Notes: generated from the sequence alone by a model not told the origin. DNA of 64,000 nt from Chitinophaga ginsengisegetis (GCF_900168065.1 NZ_FUZZ01000005.1:496001-560000), one strand, 5' to 3'. Positions 9,798 to 19,205 are shown, counted from the first letter of the stretch. Translations and numbers: made by a program.

Positions 9798-12146
9798 ATG
9801 AAGTTATTATTTAGAATTGCAAAGAATGAATTCCGGTACCTGTTTTACTCACCCATTGCATGGTTTCTGATCATCGTGTTTTTGGTGCAATGCGCGCTCG
9901 TTTATACGAGCCCTGTTTATGACCTGGCACTTTACCAGGACATGGTGCTGAAAAACAATCCCAGGCCAACAATATCGATGGCGGCGGGTTCATTAACCCT
10001 GAAGGTTTTCCTGGCGGGTGGCATATTTCTCCGTGCAATAGGAAATCTGTATCTCTTTATTCCTTTGCTCACGATGGGGTTGATCAGCCGGGAAATCAAT
10101 AATGGAACTATTAAGTTATTGTATTCCTCGCCGGTTCAGTTGAGGCAGATTGTGCTGGGAAAGTATCTGGGCATCATGCTTTACAGCCTGCTGCTGATAG
10201 CGATCATCGGAATTTTTATGATCACCGGCTTTTTCAATATTAAAAATGCTGATTACGGCGTGTTGTTTTCTGCCGCCCTGGGATTTTATCTGATTGTATG
10301 TGCTTATTCGGCTATTGGATTGTTTATGTCCAGTCTTTCCACTTACCAGATCGTATCAGCGCTCGCCAGTTTTACCGTGATCTTTATTCTCAGCCGGATT
10401 GGTGGCCTGTGGCAGAAATATGATTTTGTAAGGGACCTTACCTATTTCCTGTCTCTTCAGAACCGCACCGGAAAAATGTTGCAGGGGCTGATTACTACGA
10501 AAGATGTTATCTATTTTATAGTGGTTTCGTGGATGTTCGTTGGCTTTACGCTGATAAAACTGCGGAATGCACGGGAAGTTAAGCCCTGGTACATAAAAGC
10601 GGGCCGGTTTGCAGGCGTTTTTGCGGTAACCCTTATGACCGGCTACATCACTTCCCGCCCTGCAATCACCGGTTACTGGGACACCTCCGCCACCAAAATG
10701 AATACCATACATCCCCGCACACAACAGCTGCTGAAAGAAATGGGTGATACCACGCTGGAAGTTACGCTGTATACCAACCTGGTAGACCGCCTGGTAGCCC
10801 ACGGACTTCCCGAGGTGCGGAACGTAAGTTATCTGGGCAATTTCTGGGAAGCCTATTTACGTTTTAAACCAAACATCTCATTTAAGTATGAATATTATTA
10901 CGATACGGATGCGAAAGGAACAGACAGTGCATTGTATAAAATGCTTCCGGGTAAAAACCTGAAACAGATTGCAGCGGAATATGCGGATGCGATGGACCTG
11001 GATCTGTCGATGTTTAAAACGCCGGAAGAAATGCGCAAGCTGATCGACCTCAAACCGGAGGGCTATCGCCTGATCATGCAATTAAAATACAAGGGACGCA
11101 CCGAATACCTCCGCACTTTTGAGGATGATTTTGTATGGGCCGACGAGCAGAACATGAATGCAGCCCTCAAACACTTATTGTATGGAGATATACCAAAGTT
11201 ATTATTTGTGAGCGGTGAACTCGAACGCAATATTTATAAAATGGGGGAGCGGGAATATGCTTATCATACCACTTCAAAACCAGCCCGCCGTGCTTTGATA
11301 AATGTGGGCTTTGATGTGGATACCATCAACCTTACCACGCAGAACATTCCGGCCGGGATTACGGCGCTTGTACTGGCCGACCCTAAAATGGACCTGAGCC
11401 CGGCTGTGTATGAAAAGCTTAAAAAATATATCGATGCAGGTGGTAATATGCTGATCACCGGTGAACCCGGCAAACAATATGTACTCAACCCACTGCTTCA
11501 GCAAATCGGCGTGCAGCTGATGAATGGACAGCTGGTACAGCCAACTTATAATGAAACCCCGGATAAGGTAAAACCCTATCTGACAGCAACGAGTGCCGGT
11601 CTTGCTGAAGAACCCGCGATGCTGGTATTACGGGAGAGACTACAGGCGCACTTGACGGGCGATTCAATAAAAATACTCATGCCGGGCGTTGCGGGAATTT
11701 CCTACACCAGGGATAGTGCCTTTACGGTGGCGCCATTGGCTATGACCAGTCCGGATCGCGTATGGCTGAAAGCGGGCAACCTGGTGACGGATTCCACGCT
11801 TCCTCCGTTTAATCCGCTGGCGGGAGATATCAAACAGGCTTCCTTTCCCACCGTTGTGCAATTAACAAGGTCCGTTCGCGGGAAAGAACAACGGATCATT
11901 GTGTGTGGCGATGCTGATTTTTTGAGTAACCGCCGGTTGGCGGAGAGCTTTTTCGGCAATGCGCTTCATAGCTGGTTAAACTATAACCAGTTCCCTGTTT
12001 ATACACCGCGTCCGCAACCGGAGGATACCCGTCTGCAGGTTAATGCAGAAGTGGCCGGTTTGCAGAAAATCATCTACATATGGGTGCTGCCGGGTGTGAT
12101 ACTGTTAATAGGCATCATACTATTGATTCGCAGAAAACGGAAATAA
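9798..12146 (+). CDS. ABC-2 permease fused to GldG-like extracytoplasmic domain (second of two)
   Basis: 782 residues, starting 12 bp after the previous gene and clearly its tandem duplicate (MKLLFRIAKNEFRYLFYSPI at the N-terminus, RRKRK at the C-terminus). It keeps the permease motif LLTMGLISREINNGTIKLLYSSPV and the GldG-like segments LADPKMDL and GGNMLITGEPGKQYVLNPLL. The two copies have diverged enough to act as a heterodimer with one ATPase. The second locus, at 29984-32272, has only one such protein and would need to form a homodimer. The partnership is inferred from gene order. Confidence 0.88.
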   Translation: MKLLFRIAKNEFRYLFYSPIAWFLIIVFLVQCALVYTSPVYDLALYQDMVLKNNPRPTISMAAGSLTLKVFLAGGIFLRAIGNLYLFIPLLTMGLISREINNGTIKLLYSSPVQLRQIVLGKYLGIMLYSLLLIAIIGIFMITGFFNIKNADYGVLFSAALGFYLIVCAYSAIGLFMSSLSTYQIVSALASFTVIFILSRIGGLWQKYDFVRDLTYFLSLQNRTGKMLQGLITTKDVIYFIVVSWMFVGFTLIKLRNAREVKPWYIKAGRFAGVFAVTLMTGYITSRPAITGYWDTSATKMNTIHPRTQQLLKEMGDTTLEVTLYTNLVDRLVAHGLPEVRNVSYLGNFWEAYLRFKPNISFKYEYYYDTDAKGTDSALYKMLPGKNLKQIAAEYADAMDLDLSMFKTPEEMRKLIDLKPEGYRLIMQLKYKGRTEYLRTFEDDFVWADEQNMNAALKHLLYGDIPKLLFVSGELERNIYKMGEREYAYHTTSKPARRALINVGFDVDTINLTTQNIPAGITALVLADPKMDLSPAVYEKLKKYIDAGGNMLITGEPGKQYVLNPLLQQIGVQLMNGQLVQPTYNETPDKVKPYLTATSAGLAEEPAMLVLRERLQAHLTGDSIKILMPGVAGISYTRDSAFTVAPLAMTSPDRVWLKAGNLVTDSTLPPFNPLAGDIKQASFPTVVQLTRSVRGKEQRIIVCGDADFLSNRRLAESFFGNALHSWLNYNQFPVYTPRPQPEDTRLQVNAEVAGLQKIIYIWVLPGVILLIGIILLIRRKRK

Positions 12147-12172
12147 CGATTCGCTTACTAAATACAAATAAG

Positions 12173-13504
12173 ATGTTACGAACCGACGAACAAACCATAG
12201 AAGACCTGGGGATATTTGGAAAAAAAAGCGGCAGCGGGATTTATGATATCTACAACCGCTCACATACCAGGGGAGGCGAAGCCTTACTGGAAGAGATGTT
12301 CCGCAGCCCCTTGTCCGATAAGGACGCCATCAACAGGCGCAGCAGTATCATCGAAGATTTTGCACGACTGGGCATGTCCTTTCCTTACAATGCCTCGCTG
12401 TTTGACATGGCGGAAAAGTATCTTATCAGCGGTGAAAAGAATTCAAAAAGCAAGAACGATCCAACCTTACTCGGTGAAAAAGAGATACAAAACGGCGTGG
12501 GAGCGGTAATAGAACTTATTCGTCTTACAAAAAAATTCGTGGAGCAGCACGATGTGAAAAACATAGCTGCTTACGCAGCCGAGTGTGAAGCGATTACCCG
12601 GCTGCTGGCCGATCCTGTTTTTGAACCTGTACTCAAAGAACAGCCCAAAGGAAAATTATCCTATGGTGCGGTAACGGCGTATGACGCCTTGTTCAGGGTA
12701 AGCGACCGGGCTAAAGTAGAAAAACTGTTAGGTCATATCTACTACCTGGATGTATATATGTCCGTTGCCGGAACAGCTACAGAAAGGAATTTTATCTTCC
12801 CAAAAGCATTAGATAAAGGACTGTGTGAACTTAAACTTGAAAGTGTATACCATCCCGCGTTAAAGAACCCGGTAGGCAATGATATTACGATGAACGCCGC
12901 ACAGAATGTTATTTTTCTGACCGGGGCCAATATGGCCGGTAAATCCACCTTTCTTCGTTCACTGAGTACCGCCCTGTACCTGGCCCATATGGGGTTTCCG
13001 GTGGCTGCAAAGGGCATGACGTTCTCTGTGATGGATGGTATTTATACCACGGTGAATCTGCCCGACAACCTGGGTATTGGCGCCAGCCATTTTTATGCGG
13101 AAGTGCTGAGGGTTAAAAAAATGGCGACCGAGTTAAGCACCGGCCAGTCATTTTTTATTTTGTTCGATGAGCTGTTCCGCGGTACCAACGTAAAAGATGC
13201 TCATGAAGCCACCGTTGCTGTTACAAATGGCTTTGCAACAAAACAAAACAGCATGTTCATTATTTCCTCGCATATAGTGGAAGCAGGAGAGGAGCTAAAG
13301 AAAAAAAGCAATATCGACTTTCTCTACCTGCCCACACGAATGAACAACCATGTGCCGGAATATACCTACACATTGGAAAAAGGCATTACAGACGACCGGC
13401 ACGGCATGGTGATTATTCGTAATGAAGATATCCTGAACATACTGGAGAAAGGAAAGAAAAAAAGAGCGCAGGAATCAGCATCCCGCCAGGTGAAACCAGT
13501 ATGA
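12173..13504 (+). CDS. Short MutS-family P-loop ATPase (first of two)
   Basis: 443 residues from ATG 12173 (MLRTDEQTIEDLG), 26 bp after the permease gene. The C-terminal half is the MutS ATPase domain: Walker A LTGANMAGKSTFLRS near residue 250, the helical signature NLPDNLGIGASHFYAEVLRV, and Walker B FILFDELFRGTN. The N-terminal half resembles the MutS core/lever region (RGGEALLEEMFRSPL). The mismatch-recognition domain I and connector domain of full MutS (about 850 residues) are absent, and there is no Smr domain as in MutS2. It is therefore unlikely to act in classical mismatch repair. Its place inside an ABC-transporter operon is unusual. Confidence 0.85.
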   Translation: MLRTDEQTIEDLGIFGKKSGSGIYDIYNRSHTRGGEALLEEMFRSPLSDKDAINRRSSIIEDFARLGMSFPYNASLFDMAEKYLISGEKNSKSKNDPTLLGEKEIQNGVGAVIELIRLTKKFVEQHDVKNIAAYAAECEAITRLLADPVFEPVLKEQPKGKLSYGAVTAYDALFRVSDRAKVEKLLGHIYYLDVYMSVAGTATERNFIFPKALDKGLCELKLESVYHPALKNPVGNDITMNAAQNVIFLTGANMAGKSTFLRSLSTALYLAHMGFPVAAKGMTFSVMDGIYTTVNLPDNLGIGASHFYAEVLRVKKMATELSTGQSFFILFDELFRGTNVKDAHEATVAVTNGFATKQNSMFIISSHIVEAGEELKKKSNIDFLYLPTRMNNHVPEYTYTLEKGITDDRHGMVIIRNEDILNILEKGKKKRAQESASRQVKPV

Positions 13505-13599
13505 AATGCTTTCACCCCATCTGCGTAATGGTAAGCAGGAGAAACAACTGGCAACTACCATAGAAGCGCTTCGTAGTACTGGTAAAAAATAATAGTCGT

Positions 13600-14937
13600 A
13601 TGAGTTTTGGAATTGACAAACAAACCCTTGATGAACTGAATCTGCTGGGCAAGTACCGTCAGGGATCAGTGTATCATTTATTTAACCGGGTAAAAACACG
13701 CGGCGGAGAGCAATTGCTTGATAACATGTTCCGCTTTCCTTTAGATAATGAAGCCACGATCAATGAGCGTAGCAGCATCTTTCAATATTTCCAGCAGGCA
13801 AAGCTCTCTTTCCCCTTCGATGTGCAGCAGGTAAGCCTGATGCGGGAGTACCTCGACATGGGCGCGAATAAAAATGCTGCGCTGGTATTGGCCGGCACGC
13901 TTATTAAAAAATGGCTTTCTACGCTCACAAGGGACGAGCAGTATAAAAAAAATGTACAGGGATTACAGGCTACTATTATCACCCTCAACAAGTGCTATGC
14001 TTTTGTAACAGCCATGCCTGCGGAGGGAAACCCCTATTACCCCCGCATACAGGCAATTAAGAACATCTTATCTGATAAGCGGATAGCGCTCCTTCGCAAT
14101 ATCGACATCTACCAGGCATTGCCAATAAAAACCTTAGCCAGTTACGACCATTTATTAAAGGGAAGGTTGTACCGGCAAATGGAAGACATCTTACAATTTA
14201 TTTACGAAACAGATGTATACATTTCAGTAAGTGCGGTGGCGGCGGAAAAATCATTCAGCTATGCCCGGGCGCTGCCGCCGGAAACAAATGTGCTGTCGGC
14301 TTCAGGGCTTGCCCATCCATGTATCGACGGAGCCGTGGGCAACCGGATTTTTATGCATGCAGACAGTAATGTACTATTCCTCACAGGAGCCAACATGGCG
14401 GGCAAATCCACGCTGATGAAATCGGTGGGTATCGGATGCTACCTGGCGCATATGGGATTCCCGGTGGCGGCTGCGAAAATGGAATTTTCCGTCAGGGAAG
14501 GATTGTATACTTCCATCAATGTGGCAGACAATATAGGTCTTGGCTACAGTCATTTTTACGCCGAGGTAGTGAGAGTGAAACAGGCCGCAGAAGCGGCAGC
14601 AAGCGGGAAAAGATTACTGCTCATGTTTGACGAGCTGTTCAAAGGCACGAATGTAAAAGATGCTTACGACGGTACGCTCGCTGTAACAGAGGGTTTTTCC
14701 GATTACCAGGAATGCCTGTTCATTGTTTCCACGCATATTATTGAAGTAGGCGAAGCGCTGAAGTCCCGCCACAATGTTCACTTCGTGTATATGCCCACGG
14801 TAATGGATGGAGCGTATCCCCGTTATACTTACCAACTGCAGGAAGGTATTACGGAAGACCGGCAGGGGATGATGATCATCCGCAACGAAGGCATCCTTGA
14901 ACTACTGTACAACAAAACTCCGGACAAATCATCATGA
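13600..14937 (+). CDS. Short MutS-family P-loop ATPase (second of two)
   Basis: 445 residues and a tandem paralogue of the preceding gene. It shares the N-terminal pattern RGGEQLLDNMFRFPL, Walker A LTGANMAGKSTLMKS, the segment NVADNIGLGYSHFYAEVVRV and Walker B LLLMFDELFKGTN. It also lacks the mismatch-binding and connector domains. Because MutS proteins act as dimers with composite ATP sites, the two products may form a heterodimer. The stop codon overlaps the start of the protease gene (ATGA), which points to translational coupling. Confidence 0.85.
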   Translation: MSFGIDKQTLDELNLLGKYRQGSVYHLFNRVKTRGGEQLLDNMFRFPLDNEATINERSSIFQYFQQAKLSFPFDVQQVSLMREYLDMGANKNAALVLAGTLIKKWLSTLTRDEQYKKNVQGLQATIITLNKCYAFVTAMPAEGNPYYPRIQAIKNILSDKRIALLRNIDIYQALPIKTLASYDHLLKGRLYRQMEDILQFIYETDVYISVSAVAAEKSFSYARALPPETNVLSASGLAHPCIDGAVGNRIFMHADSNVLFLTGANMAGKSTLMKSVGIGCYLAHMGFPVAAAKMEFSVREGLYTSINVADNIGLGYSHFYAEVVRVKQAAEAAASGKRLLLMFDELFKGTNVKDAYDGTLAVTEGFSDYQECLFIVSTHIIEVGEALKSRHNVHFVYMPTVMDGAYPRYTYQLQEGITEDRQGMMIIRNEGILELLYNKTPDKSS

Positions 14938-15875
14938 AAAAAAGTACGTTCTTACTAACAGGTATCATTATACTGGGCGGACTGCTACCTGCCGTGGCGC
15001 AAACTTCCGCTGCTTCCGATATATATACCGATTACCAGCATTACTTCAGCGACATAAAATTTGGGTTTCCCGGCAAACGCGCTATGATGCAGGATTTGAA
15101 GGACAGCGCGGCCCTGCTCACAGACGAAACACCTCCGGCCGGTAATAAAATCAAACTTCTTTCCGCCACCACCAAAGTACTGGCCGATGAAGAGATTTAT
15201 GCCAGGAGAAAAAACAGCGTATTCATTGTAGGAAAACTGCAGAAGGCAAAAGACAGTACAGACGCACTATCATTCGGTTTAACAGGTACCGCTTTTGCGC
15301 TGAACCCGGATGGAATATGCGTAACCAACTATCACGTGTTGAAAAGCATAATTGTAAATGATAACCCGGAAGCTGCGAAAGACAGTGTCTACTTTATTAT
15401 TGCCCATGATAAACAGGTTTATTTCATAGAAAAGATACTTGCCTATTCTCAAAATAATGACCTGGCTATTTTTAAGGTGAACACCAATGGTACACCGCTC
15501 CAACCAATACCAGTTGGGAAGCCTGCAGAAGTGGGAACTGCCGTTTATTGCATTTCCCATCCTACCGGTTATTTCTACTACTTCAGTAAGGGTATTGTAG
15601 CAAGAAATGTGACCATCGGTGCCCGGCAGGCTGCGGCGGGTTATAATCCCCTGGGTAAACCACCCATCCGGATGGAGATTACAGCAGACTATGGCGTGGG
15701 TTCAAGCGGAGGACCGGTACTGGATAAACGGGGTAATCTTATCGGGATAGTTTCCTCCACACTGCCGCTGGGAGCCGTTGTGAAAGATGATGCCGGCAAT
15801 GTTACGGGGCATCAGCAAATGGTGATAAAGGATACTCTGCCTGTGAGTGCATTACAGGAGTTGCTGGGCAATTAA
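14934..15875 (+). CDS. Secreted trypsin-like serine protease
   Basis: 313 residues with a signal peptide (LLTGIIILGGLLPAVAQ). The chymotrypsin-fold triad is visible: His in ICVTNYHVLKS, Asp in SQNNDLAIFKVN, and the nucleophile Ser in GVGSSGGPVLDKRGN. No PDZ domain follows, so it is not a full DegP/HtrA protein. The start overlaps the MutS gene by 4 bp. It is the last gene of the left operon and should act in the periplasm or outside the cell. Its target is unknown; processing a secreted or imported peptide handled by the ABC/SusCD genes is one possibility. Confidence 0.88.
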   Translation: MKKSTFLLTGIIILGGLLPAVAQTSAASDIYTDYQHYFSDIKFGFPGKRAMMQDLKDSAALLTDETPPAGNKIKLLSATTKVLADEEIYARRKNSVFIVGKLQKAKDSTDALSFGLTGTAFALNPDGICVTNYHVLKSIIVNDNPEAAKDSVYFIIAHDKQVYFIEKILAYSQNNDLAIFKVNTNGTPLQPIPVGKPAEVGTAVYCISHPTGYFYYFSKGIVARNVTIGARQAAAGYNPLGKPPIRMEITADYGVGSSGGPVLDKRGNLIGIVSSTLPLGAVVKDDAGNVTGHQQMVIKDTLPVSALQELLGN

Positions 15876-16003
15876 ATCTTCCAAAGAGAAGCTGGTAATT
15901 TCCAGATAATCTTATATTTAGATGTGAGAATGGAAGATAGTTACCTGAAAGCGCTTTTAGGGTAATTTTCTGTAACAACGGATAGCACTATAAAAAGCAA
16001 CAT

Positions 16004-16354
16004 ATGAAATTTCTTTCCCTGCAACCATTTGTTCCTTCGGGAAGTGATTTTGAAAGATCAAAGCAGCTATTTTCAGCGTTAGGGTTTAACATCAGTTTTG
16101 AAGCACCCGGTTATGCCGGTTTTGAAAAAGATGGTTGCCGGTTTATTTTACAGCACTATGATGTTCCCGATTTTGCGCAGAATTTTATGATCACTGTAGG
16201 GGTTGAAAATGCAAGTGAATTCAGAAGTGAGATGATTGAAAAAAAACTGCCGGAACGGTTTGGAATACGGATCGGGGAAGTAACACAGCAGCCTTATGGC
16301 AAAGAAGTGAATATTATTGATATAGCCGGTGTATGCTGGCATTTTGTTGAATAA
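16004..16354 (+). CDS. VOC-superfamily (glyoxalase/bleomycin-resistance-like) protein
   Basis: 116 residues, one vicinal-oxygen-chelate module in length. The pattern is typical: a first strand (MKFLSLQPFVPSGSDFERSK), a helix with LFSALGFNISFE, a strand with GCRFILQHYDV, and a final EVNIIDIAGVCWHFVE. Such small VOC proteins may bind drugs or metals or be inactive; no substrate can be assigned. It stands alone, with 128 bp upstream and 55 bp downstream. Confidence 0.7.
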   Translation: MKFLSLQPFVPSGSDFERSKQLFSALGFNISFEAPGYAGFEKDGCRFILQHYDVPDFAQNFMITVGVENASEFRSEMIEKKLPERFGIRIGEVTQQPYGKEVNIIDIAGVCWHFVE

Positions 16355-16409
16355 TTTATTTGTATTTTTAGTTTGATCCTATTGTTTTTTAGTTTGCAAA
16401 ACCTACAAT

Positions 16410-16799
16410 ATGAACAAGGAAATACAAGCCTACAACGATTCAATGTCAGCTGCAGATAAGGCTATATGCGAAAAGCTGGCCCGGGAAATTGACAAACACC
16501 TGGCTGAAGCAGAAAATAAAATCTGGCACCGGCACCCGGTGTGGTTCCTGAACGGAAACCCGGTTGTTGGCTACAGCAAATTAAAAGACAGCATACGCCT
16601 GTTGTTTTGGAGCGGCCAGTCGTTTGATGAAGAAGGGCTGCAACCGGAAGGTTCCTTCAAGGCTGCTGAGGCCCGCTACACAGATGTGAAACAGGTAAAC
16701 ACAGATTTGCTGAAACGCTGGCTTGAGAAAGCCGCAAAGATCCAGTGGGATTATAAAAACATCGTTAAACGCAAAGGCGTATTGGAACGATTGCTTTAG
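16410..16799 (+). CDS. DUF1801 (YdhG-like) domain protein
   Basis: 129 residues, cytoplasmic, without signal or membrane segments. It matches the DUF1801 pattern: IWHRHPVWFLNGNPVVGYSKLKDSI, LLFWSGQSFDEEGL and a C-terminal LLKRWLEKAAKIQWDYKNI. The family has a small alpha/beta fold and no settled function. Just upstream, TTTTTAGTTTG occurs twice (16365-16375 and 16386-16396), the second copy resembling a -7 element. Confidence 0.75.
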   Translation: MNKEIQAYNDSMSAADKAICEKLAREIDKHLAEAENKIWHRHPVWFLNGNPVVGYSKLKDSIRLLFWSGQSFDEEGLQPEGSFKAAEARYTDVKQVNTDLLKRWLEKAAKIQWDYKNIVKRKGVLERLL

Positions 16800-16805
16800 C
16801 TTCCT

Positions 16806-17093
16806 TTACACATTCACCCGCTGCAATAACTTCCTGCTTTCCTTACTCACAAAGGTGATCGGCACAAACTTGTCTGTAGGCGCGCCGATATAATATACGG
16901 TCCACTCCGGATCGTGGTGCGACAACATTTCACTGATACAATCTGCCCGGTGCCCCATCGGGTTGGAGCAATCGTCCCAGTAAAACAACTCCACCCGGTA
17001 ATGCAGTTGTTGCTTCTGGTTGTTAATGGTTACTTCAACTTCTATCTCCTGCTTACCCGGGAGTGGTGGAATTGGAATGACAATGTGGCTCAT
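16806..17093 (-). CDS. Conserved-looking hypothetical protein
   Basis: 95 residues from the ATG at 17093 (MSHIVIPIPPLPGKQEIEVE); an upstream ATG at 17162 would add a poor 23-residue extension. The protein is small and beta-rich, with the segments QQLHYRVELFYWDDC, ISEMLSHHDPEWTVYYIGAP and VPITFVSKESRKLL. There is no signal peptide. I do not recognise the family. The pattern looks genuinely coding and the gene is convergent with the DUF1801 gene. Confidence 0.55.
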   Translation of the reverse strand: MSHIVIPIPPLPGKQEIEVEVTINNQKQQLHYRVELFYWDDCSNPMGHRADCISEMLSHHDPEWTVYYIGAPTDKFVPITFVSKESRKLLQRVNV

Positions 17094-17253
17094 GGTATTG
17101 ATGTTATACAAGCGCTTCCACAAGAAGGTTGCCATATCCGGGCAGTATGCAGCATATATCACTTATGTATAACTGTTTTCTGTAATTGTTCATGCGCGGG
17201 CGCTGCGTGTCCGGAAACGGACAATCTGAAAAACAGCAGGTCAATGAAGTGTT

Positions 17254-18063
17254 CTATTTATTGAATAAAGAGTTGGGCGGATACCCGAAGTAATTTTTAA
17301 ACGCACTTGAAAAATGGGAGAGGTTTTCAAAGCCCACTTCAAAATAAACATCAATAGGTTTCCGCTTCTTCTCCGACATCTCATAATGCGCCAGTTGCAG
17401 CCTTTTTTCTGTGAGCCATTTTTGCGGTGTGGTATGATATGTCTTTTTAAAATCCCTTCTGAAAGTAGCCAGACTGCGGCCGGTAAGGTAGCCAAAGCGG
17501 TCCATCGTCATGTTAAACATAAAGTGCCGCTCCATAAAGTCAGAGAGATTTATTTTGCCCGGCTCTTCAAAGTCGGCCAGCAAGCCATCCACGCTTTTGT
17601 CAATGGACCTCAGTATACTGATAGCTTCCTCAATTTTAATAGCGGCGATATCCGGCGGTAGGTTTTCACCAAGATCAAAATAGGGGATCAGTGAAGCAAG
17701 GCAACTTTCCAGCAGCGGGTGTTTGGAGAAACGATATACTTTTGGCTGAGATACTATTCTGCCCACTGCCTTATGCCTGGCATAAAAGTCCTTCAGCCGT
17801 TCTTTGGTTAAATGCATGGCTACCGCTTTGTGTGGCGCGCCGTCTTTCGGGTAATTGATAACAGTGGTCAGCTGGTTACGCGGAATGAGAAAAATATCAC
17901 CGGAATGGAAAGTATAGGTCGCATCGGCCTGTATAATTTTTGTTTCGCCTGAGATAAACCAAACCAGGATATGGTGCTCAAAGATCACTTCTGTTTTGAA
18001 CCCCTTGCCTTTAAACTCCGACAGCTTAATATCCGGCGTAATATATTTCGTTTCAAATTCCAT
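17254..18063 (-). CDS. AraC-family transcriptional regulator
   Basis: 269 residues from the ATG at 18063 (MEFETKYITPDIKLS); the longer frame would run into the SDR gene. The N-terminal half is a cupin-like sensor domain (HHILVWFISGETKIIQADATY, HSGDIFLIPRNQL). The C-terminal 100 residues carry the double helix-turn-helix (MDRFGYLTGRSLATFRRDF, then the PIDVYFEVGFENLSHFSSAF segment and FGYPPNSLF). It lies 71 bp downstream of the SDR gene on the same strand. The direct repeats at 19206-19243 upstream of the SDR gene are its probable binding site. Confidence 0.9.
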   Translation of the reverse strand: MEFETKYITPDIKLSEFKGKGFKTEVIFEHHILVWFISGETKIIQADATYTFHSGDIFLIPRNQLTTVINYPKDGAPHKAVAMHLTKERLKDFYARHKAVGRIVSQPKVYRFSKHPLLESCLASLIPYFDLGENLPPDIAAIKIEEAISILRSIDKSVDGLLADFEEPGKINLSDFMERHFMFNMTMDRFGYLTGRSLATFRRDFKKTYHTTPQKWLTEKRLQLAHYEMSEKKRKPIDVYFEVGFENLSHFSSAFKNYFGYPPNSLFNK

Positions 18064-18134
18064 TTTTCGAACGATAGATTTATGGAAGAAAATAAGCCGA
18101 ATATATGAATTCGGCTTGTGATAGAAGATTTTAA

Positions 18135-19157
18135 TCAGTTGACAGGGAACGCAACACCCGTTAGTTTTTCCGTTAGCGCCCACAGCTTCCTGGCATTTTC
18201 AGCATCAACCGAGTAAGGTTGTACGCCTCTCAGCGACGATGGTTCATTATAGTTGTGTGCAATATTTCCTTCATCCAGTACGGCTACGTCGGCATCCTCG
18301 CAATATACGCCGCCCAAATCATTTAATTGAGGGGTGGTGGCGCACCATACCTGTGTAGCAGCGCCCTGTTCAATACTTTTGAGTTTGGCGGCCACTTCCG
18401 GTCGTATATTCCCGGCTTCGTCATGTGTGCCCATTTGCTGAAACAAAGCCATTGGGGCAACGCGACCCAGGTCGGTTCCATTTACCGATCCGGGATGCAC
18501 GGAAAAAGCGCGTACACCAAAAGCCTTGCCGCGATGGTCCAGTTCTACTGCAAAAAGATTATTGGCAGTTTTGGATTGTCCATAGCCCTGCAATGTTTCA
18601 TACACCCGGTTTGTAAAATTGGGGTCCTCGAAATCGAATGGCGCCATCTGGTGACCGTAAGAAGATACATTTACCACACGCGCGCCACGGGCCTTTTTCA
18701 AAGCAGGCCAGAGTTTTGCCGTTAACTGAAAATGACCTAAGTGATTGGTGGAAAGTTGTGATTCATAGCCCCGTTTATCGCGCTGTAAAGGTACCCACAT
18801 AATGCCGGCGTTATTAACCAGTATATCGAGGGTATCATTTGTGGTGAGGAATTTTTCTGCAAAAGCATCGATAGATGCCGGGTCCATAAGATCCATTGTT
18901 TCGATGGTTACATTATTTATCCCTTTTAAATTATTGGCTGCTTTATGGATATCGCGGGCCGGCACGGTTACTTTTGCCCCGGCGGCAACAAACGTTTTCA
19001 CAGTTTCAAGCCCTATACCTGCATAGCCGCCGGTAACTATGGCTGTTTTACCGGTAAGATCAATACCTTTTATAACATCATGCACCGTTGAGGTAGCGTT
19101 GAATCCGGAGTGGAGGGGTTGCTGAAGAGCGCCACTATAATTGTCTTTTAAATTCAT
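18135..19157 (-). CDS. Short-chain dehydrogenase/reductase
   Basis: 340 residues, long for a classical SDR because of extra N- and C-terminal segments. It has the Rossmann motif TGGYAGIGLETV near residue 40, the NNAG motif (LVNNAGIMW), the Ser-Tyr-Lys site (VNVSSYG, then GYGQSKTANN) and the HPG segment SVHPGSVNGT. It should oxidise or reduce an alcohol/carbonyl with NAD(P)(H); the sequence resembles retinol dehydrogenase/WW-type SDRs. The promoter has a perfect TAnnTTTG -7 box and two direct repeats just upstream, so AraC-type control is likely. Confidence 0.9.
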   Translation of the reverse strand: MNLKDNYSGALQQPLHSGFNATSTVHDVIKGIDLTGKTAIVTGGYAGIGLETVKTFVAAGAKVTVPARDIHKAANNLKGINNVTIETMDLMDPASIDAFAEKFLTTNDTLDILVNNAGIMWVPLQRDKRGYESQLSTNHLGHFQLTAKLWPALKKARGARVVNVSSYGHQMAPFDFEDPNFTNRVYETLQGYGQSKTANNLFAVELDHRGKAFGVRAFSVHPGSVNGTDLGRVAPMALFQQMGTHDEAGNIRPEVAAKLKSIEQGAATQVWCATTPQLNDLGGVYCEDADVAVLDEGNIAHNYNEPSSLRGVQPYSVDAENARKLWALTEKLTGVAFPVN

Positions 19158-19176
19158 AGTTTTAAATTTTATGAGA

Positions 19177-19184
19177 CAAAGCTA
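19177..19184 (-). promoter_or_regulatory. Predicted -7 promoter element for the SDR gene
   Basis: TAGCTTTG on the minus strand matches the Bacteroidota -7 consensus TAnnTTTG exactly, 19 bp before the SDR start codon. No good -33 TTTG is visible, in keeping with a promoter that needs an activator. Confidence 0.5.
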
Positions 19185-19205
19185 GTGACCGCGTGACGAA
19201 ACCGT

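Noticed and set aside
10356..10802. 148-codon minus-strand open frame in the second fused permease gene
   Set aside because: It lies antisense to permease membrane segments conserved among three paralogues.
16914..17264. 116-codon plus-strand open frame opposite the small hypothetical gene and AraC gene end
   Set aside because: Cys-rich, irregular translation with no domain. The minus-strand frame at 16806-17093 reads as a far better protein.
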